A DNA stretch of 5,355 nucleotides, taken from positions 1 to 5,355 of the forward strand of contig DASCOB010000148.1 of NCBI GenBank assembly GCA_036011785.1. Direction: 5' to 3'. The translations under genes were made by a program, and so were the position numbers. A model generated the notes under the pieces. The model was not told the DNA's origin. It searched no databases and saw only the letters and a program-made list of their open reading frames with translations. This document shows, one piece after another, positions 1-5,355 of the stretch (positions within the stretch are counted from its first letter, which is position 1; every line of letters starts with the position of its first letter). The stretch comes from CAJWGI01 sp036011785 (GTDB taxonomy: Bacteria; Chloroflexota; Anaerolineae; Anaerolineales; UBA11657).

Positions 1-446
1 CTTGGCCAGGTATCTCTGACAATGGTAGTGCTATGGGTGTAGCCTGCTGCATTGATTATGGCACTATAGTTGCCCAGATAGCCGAGGTGAAAGTGGAAAA
101 TGGGGACATTCGTGTTACTAGGGTTTGGGCGGCAATGGATTCTGGCCTGGTAGTTAATCCGGACGGTGCCACCAACCAAGTTCAGGGAAACATCATGTGG
201 GGTATAGGTTCTGCTTTGAAAGAGGCGATTGTTATCAAGGAAGGGAAACCTAGTACAAGCAACTTCGGTGGTTACCCTTTGCTTAGAATGGACGAAGCAC
301 CTGATATAGTCGTTGATCTTATTCCCAGTGATCGTCCGCCTCAGGGAGTAGGTGAGCCTGCTATTGGACCGGTTCCAGCGGCCGTTGCTAACGCGGTGTT
401 CGCAGCAACGAGTGTACGCATGCGAGAACTTCCACTTACCCTTTAG
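1..446 (+). CDS. Molybdenum hydroxylase large subunit, C-terminal part (xanthine dehydrogenase / isoquinoline 1-oxidoreductase beta family)
   Basis: The frame is open from base 3, so the gene starts outside the window; the ATG at 33 is internal. About 147 C-terminal residues are visible, ending at TAG 444-446. The sequence matches the end of the molybdopterin-cytosine-dinucleotide binding domain: a strand with VRVxRVW-like spacing, then DSGLVVNPD, QVQGNIMWGIGSAL, the NFGGYPLLRMDEAPDI stretch, and PPQGVGEPAIGPVPAAVANA followed by a RELPL tail. In this family the Glu of the GVGE motif is the catalytic base beside the Mo centre; it is present here. The pattern of NFxxYPLLRM and PPxGVGEP is closest to IorB-like subunits, which hydroxylate N-heterocycles or aldehydes with electrons passing to a separate or fused 2Fe-2S subunit. 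The substrate cannot be told. The tail stops slightly earlier than many relatives. The next reading frame begins about 9 nt downstream on the same strand. Confidence 0.93.
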   Translation, partial: WPGISDNGSAMGVACCIDYGTIVAQIAEVKVENGDIRVTRVWAAMDSGLVVNPDGATNQVQGNIMWGIGSALKEAIVIKEGKPSTSNFGGYPLLRMDEAPDIVVDLIPSDRPPQGVGEPAIGPVPAAVANAVFAATSVRMRELPLTL

Positions 447-455
447 ACATCAGTT

Positions 456-1447
456 GTGCATAATTGGCATAGCGGTACCCGGAACACTATTTTTACTGGC
501 ACAGTGATAGCGGCTGTTATAACCAGCATAATTGGTATGACAGCTGCCCGTCTGTCCGGTTTCACAATAGTGGGCCCACAGTCCCCTTCGTTTATCCCTG
601 GCGTTTAGTCGAACCCAACATTGTTGCTCGCATAACTGCTTGGGTTGGATACGCTCTTCATAATCTGTTCGTATGGGGTGTCATATATATGGTACGCCGC
701 GAGCGCCCCCGTTACCGACAAGGTTTCAGATGGCAAAACTGGGCTATGCTAGCAGGGAACGGAGTGTTCGTAGGACTGCATATTCTCCAGACGCATCTAT
801 ATTACGACGGCCTTGCCCAAGATGTACCTGAGATTACAGCCCTCGGATCAGTTGCGCTGATGCTGATGGTGGTTCTTATCTTAGAAGCACCTCGAAGAGG
901 TCTCTTGTTCGGGAGACGTTTGCGGTTCGAGCGTCGCTTCATTAAGCTGGTACGAGAATATCATGGATATCTATTTTCATGGGCCATAATTTACACGTAT
1001 TGGTATCATCCTACCGAAGCCACTGTAGGTCATCTTGCAGGATTTTTCTACATGTTTATGTTGTCTGGGCAATCGGTACTTATCTTTAACCGCGCACATG
1101 TCAACCGGTGGTGGACTCTGACGCTGGAGATGTTGGTGCTGCCTCATGGTGTACTAGTTGCAATGAACCAACCGAGCAACAGTTGGTGAATGTTTGGTTT
1201 CGGGTTTGGAGCGATGTTCATTCTAACCCAAATGCATGGTCTAGGGCTAAGTCCAAGAACTCGCTCCCTTCTGGCTGGCGGATATGTTTTAGCCCTTCTC
1301 GCGTCTTATGGATCTATTGGGAGGATCGGAACCATACACGAAATCGTGCGCATTCCTATGTTGGATTTCGCTGTAGTGTTGGTATTGTATTTGCTCTGGT
1401 TCGCAGTGGCTAGGATTGTTTCCGTGGTACGATTCTCTGGCGGATAA
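456..1447 (+). pseudogene. Polytopic membrane protein of unknown function, broken by a frameshift and an in-frame stop
   Basis: Not recognised as a named family. The coding signal runs through three pieces. Piece one (456-608) reads from a GTG at 456 and encodes a hydrophobic helix (IFTGTVIAAVITSIIGM) and a loop ending PSFIPG before TAG 606-608. Piece two is in the frame one base earlier, is open from 473 and clearly coding from about 599 (WRLVEPNIVARITAWVGYAL) to TGA 1187-1189; its first ATG (689) falls inside helix 2, and this frame has no ATG, GTG or TTG between 473 and 689. Piece three continues in the same frame from 1190 to TAA 1445-1447. Adding one C to the CCC run at 596-598 and reading through the TGA gives about 330 residues with roughly ten membrane helices. 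Several histidines lie in or beside helices (YHGYLF, YWYHP, VGHLAGF, FNRAH, VLPHG), so a bound cofactor is possible but unproven. The GTG start has no clear ribosome binding site but is the only standard start before helix 1. Base composition is AT-richer than the dehydrogenase to the right. Sequencing error is an alternative explanation for the frameshift. Confidence 0.75.
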
Positions 1448-1532
1448 TGCGGTCACTTCTCGTGAATATGTTTGCGGCCCCTGCCGGAGTATCGCGTGCT
1501 TAGCGACCAGTGAAATTGGCAAGGCAATCCCC
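1448..1532. other. Convergent intergenic gap
   Basis: This stretch lies between the stop of the rightward membrane-protein remnant and the stop of the leftward alcohol dehydrogenase. I looked for an inverted repeat with a T tract on either strand and found only 3-bp pairings, so no intrinsic terminator can be supported for either transcript. Confidence 0.6.
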
Positions 1533-2572
1533 TTACTTAAAACGGTCAACAACAGTCACTCCTGTCCCGCTGAAACCGCCCATTTTGGCGAGGTGTGCGG
1601 GCAATTCATCAAGATGAATTGTCTTCCCCACCAGTTTTGCGGGCTGCAGCTTGCGCGCCAGAATCATTTCTAACATGGCCGCATAGCGGTGTGCCTGCAT
1701 GCCATGGCTGCCGAGAATTTCTAGCTCATTGGAGATGACTGCATCCATCGGTATCGCTGGCATGCTTTTAGCCCCGGACAATAATCCAACCTGAATGTGC
1801 TTGCCGCGCTTACGCAGACACGAGATTGAGTTGCGACACGTCACTGAGTTGCCGAGCGCGTCCACTGACACATGTGCTCCACCACCGCTGATTTCTCGCA
1901 CGCGCTCCGCAACATCTTTCACCCTATCACCGTGGATAGTGTGATGCGCGCCAACAGTACGGGCAAAGTCGAGTTTTTCGGCCGCTATATCGATGGCTAT
2001 CACGCGAGCGCCGAGGCGATCATTATTGCCGATAGGCCTACGCCTCCGCAGCCATGCACGGCGACCGATTTCCCTGGGGATACCTCGGCTCGGTCGACCA
2101 TCGCCCGAAAGGAGGTTGTGAAACGGCAACCCAGACTTGCGGCTGCCACGAAGTCTATCTCTACGGGCAGCGCCACAAGGTTAATGTCTGCGCGTCCCAC
2201 GGCCACGAGCTGGGCGAAAGATCCCCATTGGGTGAACCCGGGTTGAAACTGGCGGTCGCAAATCTGTTGATTTCCTGAGATGCACTGTGGGCAGCGCCCG
2301 CATGCGCACACGAATGGCAGTGTCACCCGGTCACCCTCGCGCGCGTGACGCACCTCGTCTCCCACCGCGGCCACTACGCCGGCGAACTCATGCCCGGGCA
2401 CATGTGGCAGGTTGGTGATATCGGCATCGTGGCCCATCCAGCCGTGCCAGTCGCTTCGGCAAAGCCCGCTAGCCATGACCTCGATGACCACGCCGTCCGC
2501 AGCCGGAGTCGGGTCGGGAACGTCCTCAATCGTTATGGGATCAGCGAACGCCCGGTAAAGGGCAGCTCTCAT
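1533..2572 (-). pseudogene. Zinc-dependent medium-chain alcohol dehydrogenase, frameshifted
   Basis: The start is ATG at 2572-2570, 4 nt after the phnE stop; it begins MRAALYRAF, as relatives do. An upstream in-frame ATG lies inside phnE and gives non-homologous residues. Frame one gives 190 residues: catalytic-zinc ligands C38, H61 and E62 with probable C149, structural-zinc cysteines C91, C94, C97 and C105, and the NAD(P)-binding GCGGVG motif at 174-179. It ends at TGA 2002-2000. The rest of the protein (GARVIAIDIAAEKL through GGGAHVSVDALG, LRKRGKHIQVGL and EILGSHGM to TAA 1535-1533) continues in another frame. The two halves join exactly if the 7 bases at 2006-2012 (GGCGCTC on the minus strand) are read twice, giving IASALGARVIAID and a 348-residue protein, the usual length. 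The pattern resembles the Zn_ADH6 type of NAD(P)-dependent alcohol dehydrogenases; substrate unknown. It is the last gene of the phn operon, with no strong ribosome site, so translation probably depended on coupling to phnE. As read, the product would lack most of its cofactor domain. Confidence 0.9.
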
Positions 2573-2576
2573 TTGC

Positions 2577-4103
2577 TCACGTGAAGCGTTCGCGGATTTC
2601 GGCGCTGACGTAGTCCAGTATCGCCACAGTGACCGCGATGAACCACACCGCGATGCCGGCGGCACGGTAATCCAGAAGGCGGATCCACTGAACCAGCAGG
2701 AATCCGATTCCACCGCCGCCTACCAGACCAATAATGGTGGACATGCGCACGTTGATGTCCCAACGATAGATTGTAAAGGAGACGAACGGTGGCACAATCT
2801 GCGGTACGACTGCAAAGACCACGGTCTGCACCCAGTTGGCTCCAGTGCCGTGGATGGCCTCGATGGGTCCGGGGTCGATGGATTCAATCGCTTCGGAGTA
2901 AAGTTTCGCCAGCGCGGCGATTGAGTGTATCGTCAATGCTAGCGTTCCTGCAAAGGGACCCAGTCCGACCACCACCACGAAGATGACCGCCCATATAACG
3001 GTCTCGATGGATCGCACGATGTTCATCACGGTGCGCACCAGATAATAGATCCCGAGCGTGATTGGTGAAGCCGACATCAGGTTGCGTGCCGCAAGAAAAC
3101 TGATCGGAATGGCGAGAATCACCCCGAAGAATGTGGCCATCATTCCTAGGAAAATGGTTTCGACCATTTTCTCGACGATTAATTTGATCTCGGTACTCCA
3201 CTCCGCCTCTCCCACACTCGCCAACTGTCGGGCTTGCAATTCCCATTCATCTGCTTCCCTAGCAGCGCTATAGTCGCGCCCAGTCTGACTCCCCACCAAG
3301 CGTTTGGGCATCAATATATCAACCTGGAAGCTGCCATCGCCATCAGTTGTGACTACCACTGATTCACCGCCCTGTCGCTGTCGGAACTCCTGGTGTTCCG
3401 GGTCCTTCCACCAGATTGCTGTTTCGATAATTGGTTGTAGATTCGTTCCTGTGACTGACATGGTGGTACCTTCTGTGTCACGGGTAGTAAGCACGCCGCA
3501 GCTCGGTTGCACATGCAAGGCAGGTTCATCCTCCGGAACGAGAACCTCCGCCGGGGCCTCACCGATGCAGGGAACCTCCACAATTGTGCGGACTATCAAA
3601 TACTCCTTCGGATAATGTAGCGCCCTCTCCCATGGCCACATAATCTTCATGATGGTCGGCTTGCCGTCCTCCAACTGTGTTGCAAAGGAGACCCAATCTA
3701 TCTCACTGATTTGCCATCCCAGACTAAAGAAAACGGCCAGTATCAGTATGAACGGTCCGGCCGACTGCTTAGACTGATGGCGCTGGGCAAGCAAGTATGC
3801 GTCCAGTACAACCCAGAGGTATAGCAGCGCGATAGCGATGGTCAGGTAAAGTAATGTAGGCTGCAGATCATAGGCTTTCGTGACTTGTGCTGGGAAACCC
3901 ACTTCACGCCGGGCGGCAACCCGGATTCGCCACACCAGCAGTGCGGTGCTGGATGCCAGGCTGAACACAAGAACAAGACCCCGGCGTATGGAGCGAGCCA
4001 TCATCTGGCCCAAACCGGGAATCACCAGTGAGCACAGAGCTGCCACCGGCGCGGAGACCAAGCTAGGTTTTCTGGTTTCCGGTGGGCGCGTGCGGAGGCT
4101 CAC
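2577..4103 (-). CDS. phnE: Phosphonate-type ABC transporter permease with extra N-terminal membrane module and loop insert
   Basis: 508 residues, against about 260-280 for a standard PhnE. The start is GTG at 4103, overlapping the phnC stop as GTGA; GGAG at 4114-4111 sits 7 nt upstream, supporting it. Residues 1-112 form an added module: a basic N-terminus, a short hydrophobic segment ending in PGLGQ (29-33) as in TM2-like proteins, and helices near 42-60 and 84-104. The PhnE core seems to begin at about 115 with a helix (115-131) and the stretch expected outside the membrane. It is then interrupted by about 130 residues (roughly 165-300) rich in beta character (TTMSVTGTNL, ESVVVTTDGDGSFQVDI), with cysteines at 179 and 202 that could form a disulfide. 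The core resumes with helices near 313-338, 345-365, 367-391, 424-443 and 484-500. The EAA loop that docks on the ATPase lies at about 404-435 (EAIESIDPGPIEAIHGTGA). This subunit forms the channel, probably as a homodimer since no second permease gene is seen. Topology of the N-terminal module is not settled. Confidence 0.94.
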   Translation of the reverse strand: MSLRTRPPETRKPSLVSAPVAALCSLVIPGLGQMMARSIRRGLVLVFSLASSTALLVWRIRVAARREVGFPAQVTKAYDLQPTLLYLTIAIALLYLWVVLDAYLLAQRHQSKQSAGPFILILAVFFSLGWQISEIDWVSFATQLEDGKPTIMKIMWPWERALHYPKEYLIVRTIVEVPCIGEAPAEVLVPEDEPALHVQPSCGVLTTRDTEGTTMSVTGTNLQPIIETAIWWKDPEHQEFRQRQGGESVVVTTDGDGSFQVDILMPKRLVGSQTGRDYSAAREADEWELQARQLASVGEAEWSTEIKLIVEKMVETIFLGMMATFFGVILAIPISFLAARNLMSASPITLGIYYLVRTVMNIVRSIETVIWAVIFVVVVGLGPFAGTLALTIHSIAALAKLYSEAIESIDPGPIEAIHGTGANWVQTVVFAVVPQIVPPFVSFTIYRWDINVRMSTIIGLVGGGGIGFLLVQWIRLLDYRAAGIAVWFIAVTVAILDYVSAEIRERFT

Positions 4104-4906
4104 TGACTTTCTCCACTGGGGTCGGCTAGTTCGCCGGTAAGGTCGCCGGCGCGTTCGGCGTCCTCGCCGTAAATCTCCCGAAACTCAGTGTCGGTCATTG
4201 CTCGGATGTCGGCGCGGCTTCCGTGATACACGATCTCTCCGTCACGTAATCCGACGACACGGGTCGCATAACGTTGCACCAGGTCGAGGTAGTGAAGGCT
4301 GCACAGGATGGTGATACCATCCTCTTGGTTTAGGCGTTCGATATGTCGTAGAATGGAGTGCGCCAGCACCGGATCCAGACTGGCAACCGGCTCGTCAGCT
4401 AAGATCATCTTTGGATCCTGCATGAGCGCACGGGCAACTCCTACTCGTTGTTGCTGCCCTCCGCTCAACTCATCCGCACGCTTGTGTGCTTGGTCAGTGA
4501 TATCCAATCGGTCAAGAGCCTGCGTAGCCTTCTCGTGATCTTCTTTGGAGAAGGCACCTACTGCCAGGCTTGACCATGTCGACGTATAACCTAATCGTCC
4601 AGCCAACACGTTGGTGAGAACCGAAGAGCGTTTAACCAAATTGAACTGTTGGAACACCATCCCGATCTGGCGACGAACTTTGCGAAGTTGGCCGCCTTTG
4701 AGATTTGTCAGCTCTACACCATTCCATATGACACTCCCCTCAGTTGGCTCAATCAGACGGTTGATGCAACGTAACAGGGTGGATTTGCCGGACCCACTCA
4801 ATCCAATGATGGCTAGAAACTCCCCATCCTCCACCTGAAAACTGACATTGCGCAGCGCAATTGTGCCATCAGCGTATACCTTGGTAAGATTCCGCACTTC
4901 AAGCAT
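4100..4906 (-). CDS. phnC: Phosphonate-type ABC transporter ATP-binding protein
   Basis: 268 residues, a full-length PhnC-type ATPase that drives import through PhnE at the inner face of the membrane. All nucleotide-binding motifs are intact: Walker A GLSGSGKST (35-43), Q-loop at Q86 in MVFQQFNLV, signature LSGGQQQRV (147-155), Walker B MILADEP (167-173), D-loop SLD (176-178) and switch histidine H205 in CSLHYLD. The LRCINRL stretch after Walker A and the AGRLGYTSTW segment after the Q-loop are typical of PhnC rather than of amino-acid or phosphate (PstB) ATPases. The start ATG at 4906 has a strong GGAGG seven bases upstream. The last codon overlaps the phnE start by 4 nt, indicating translational coupling. 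The last 25 or so residues are acidic and poorly conserved in appearance. Specificity for phosphonate over phosphite or phosphate cannot be read from the ATPase. Confidence 0.96.
   Translation of the reverse strand: MLEVRNLTKVYADGTIALRNVSFQVEDGEFLAIIGLSGSGKSTLLRCINRLIEPTEGSVIWNGVELTNLKGGQLRKVRRQIGMVFQQFNLVKRSSVLTNVLAGRLGYTSTWSSLAVGAFSKEDHEKATQALDRLDITDQAHKRADELSGGQQQRVGVARALMQDPKMILADEPVASLDPVLAHSILRHIERLNQEDGITILCSLHYLDLVQRYATRVVGLRDGEIVYHGSRADIRAMTDTEFREIYGEDAERAGDLTGELADPSGESQ
4111..4114 (-). promoter_or_regulatory. Ribosome binding site of phnE
   Basis: GGAG on the minus strand, 7 nt upstream of the GTG at 4103-4101 and inside the end of phnC. It decides in favour of this GTG as the phnE start. 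Confidence 0.7.
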
Positions 4907-4913
4907 TCAGCGT

Positions 4914-4918
4914 CCTCC
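4914..4918 (-). promoter_or_regulatory. Ribosome binding site of phnC
   Basis: GGAGG on the minus strand, 7 nt upstream of the ATG at 4906-4904. It lies downstream of the hairpin at 4938-4969, so it is present only on transcripts that read through that hairpin or start after it. Confidence 0.85.
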
Positions 4919-4932
4919 AAACTAGATATGTG

Positions 4933-4969
4933 AAACAAAAATGGGGGGACTTTTACGTCCCCCCATTTT
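4933..4969 (-). terminator. Intrinsic terminator or attenuator between phnD and phnC
   Basis: A perfect 13-bp inverted repeat (arms 4938-4950 and 4957-4969, 6-nt loop 4951-4956) contains a run of six G paired with six C. Read on the minus strand, the GC stem ends in ATTTTTGTTT, the layout of a Rho-independent terminator. It sits 35 nt after the phnD stop and 31 nt before the phnC start. As phnC and phnE are coupled and probably depend on the same promoter as phnD, partial read-through would give more binding protein than membrane components, a common arrangement in ABC import operons. The plus strand also has a short T-rich run after the stem, but no rightward gene ends nearby. If phnC has its own promoter, it would have to fit in the short space after the stem; I see no clear one. 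Confidence 0.8.
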
Positions 4970-5004
4970 GACTTTCAGACGTCCTCTATCTGTGGTTGGG
5001 CAAA

Positions 5005-5355
5005 TCAATCCGTCATCAGGTCCTCTGGTGCCATTCCAGCTGCATCCAGAAGTTGACGGAAGTCATCGTAGAATGAGTTGTCGTGTAATGCCAACTCCGT
5101 CCACGAATATGCTTTGTCCATGGCTGCCACGCCTTCTTCGGTTTCCATAACAGCGATCAGCGCGTCATTCAACTGATCGCGCAGTTCACGCGAAACAGCC
5201 GGCGCGTACTGCACGCCGTCGTTGGGTATATCCACCGAGGTCGCGATTACTTCGAGAACATCCATCACGTCGGGATGATCCTCCTCAATGTTTCCGCGCG
5301 CATCCACATAGGAGGCGCCCGCATCGCAGTCGCCATTGTACACCCCGGCCACTGA
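5005..5355 (-). CDS. phnD: Phosphonate/phosphite/phosphate ABC transporter substrate-binding protein, C-terminal part
   Basis: The gene enters from the right edge; the frame is still open at 5355, and the GTG at 5352 is internal (family proteins are about 300-350 residues, and only 116 are seen). It ends at TGA 5007-5005. The visible part is the C-terminal portion of a PhnD-like binding protein: VYNGDCDAGASYVDAR is the segment after the hinge where the protein returns to the second lobe, followed by the V(I)ATSVDIPNDG strand and the helix-rich end with ELRDQLNDALIAV and AYSWTELALHDNSFYDDFRQLL. Such proteins are secreted or lipid-anchored and deliver the ligand to the permease; the signal peptide and ligand-binding N-terminal lobe are outside the window. 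Placed first in the phnD-phnC-phnE order and followed by a terminator-like hairpin. Substrate is not decided by what is visible. Confidence 0.92.
   Translation of the reverse strand, partial: SVAGVYNGDCDAGASYVDARGNIEEDHPDVMDVLEVIATSVDIPNDGVQYAPAVSRELRDQLNDALIAVMETEEGVAAMDKAYSWTELALHDNSFYDDFRQLLDAAGMAPEDLMTD

Noticed and set aside
458..535. Direct repeat GCATAATTGG at 458-467 and 526-535
   Set aside because: Ten bases, imperfect beyond that, in coding sequence and with no partner features such as target duplications; chance is a sufficient explanation.
1187..1189. Selenocysteine or recoded tryptophan at the TGA
   Set aside because: TGA ends phnC, phnE and phnD in the same window, and no stem-loop of selenocysteine-insertion type is evident immediately after it; a point mutation is simpler.
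1289..1673. Frames at 1289-1552 (minus) and 1416-1673 (plus) across the convergent gap
   Set aside because: They overlap the ends of two better supported genes and show no motif; the Cys pair in the plus frame is not a known metal-site spacing.
1872..2584. Rightward reading frames at 1872-2246, 2054-2278 and 2345-2584
   Set aside because: They lie opposite the alcohol dehydrogenase, whose motifs are unmistakable; the rightward translations show no recognisable domain.
2569..2713. Longer start for the alcohol dehydrogenase at 2713
   Set aside because: The extra 47 residues are the phnE 3' end in another frame and do not resemble any dehydrogenase N-terminus.
2884..3246. Minus-strand frame of 120 residues inside phnE
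   Set aside because: It is an out-of-frame shadow of the permease core, with low-complexity Arg/Gly/His content and no hydrophobic segments.

Overview
The window looks like ordinary bacterial chromosome with two convergent gene groups. On the left, reading rightward, is the 3' end of a molybdenum hydroxylase large subunit (xanthine dehydrogenase / isoquinoline 1-oxidoreductase type), closely followed by a broken gene for a polytopic membrane protein of unknown function. On the right, reading leftward, is a phosphonate-type ABC import operon in the order phnD (partial, binding protein), phnC (ATPase), phnE (permease), then a zinc-dependent medium-chain alcohol dehydrogenase whose frame is broken.

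Layout: 1-446 (+) molybdenum hydroxylase C-terminus; 456-1447 (+) membrane protein with a probable 1-nt frameshift near 597-602 and an in-frame TGA at 1187-1189; 1448-1532 short convergent gap; 1533-2572 (-) alcohol dehydrogenase with a frameshift at about 2006-2012; 2577-4103 (-) phnE, which carries an extra N-terminal membrane module and a beta-rich insert; 4100-4906 (-) phnC; 4933-4969 a 13-bp perfect hairpin with a short T tract between phnC and phnD; 5005-5355 (-) phnD C-terminus, cut by the window edge. Genes from phnC to the dehydrogenase are packed (4-nt overlap, then a 4-nt gap), so they are probably one transcript. The hairpin behind phnD would let the binding protein be made in excess over the membrane components.

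How the parts work together: PhnD captures a phosphonate, phosphite or phosphate-like anion outside the membrane, PhnE conducts it and PhnC powers uptake. The coupled dehydrogenase may have acted on the imported compound or a product of it, but this is inference from position only. The left-hand genes show no obvious functional link to the transporter.

Organism: the mix of an IorB-like molybdenum hydroxylase, a PhnE with an N-terminal PGLGQ module and a Zn_ADH6-like dehydrogenase would fit a Chloroflexota-like or other environmental bacterium, but this is a weak guess; nothing here is a taxonomic marker. Base composition is uneven: hand counts of single 60-base rows range from 38% GC (961-1020) to 68% GC (2281-2340).

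I found no convincing new biological system. The points most worth checking are the two damaged genes, each repairable by one simple indel (plus one stop codon), the unusual PhnE architecture and the intra-operon attenuator. No tRNA, rRNA, CRISPR array, insertion sequence or riboswitch was seen.
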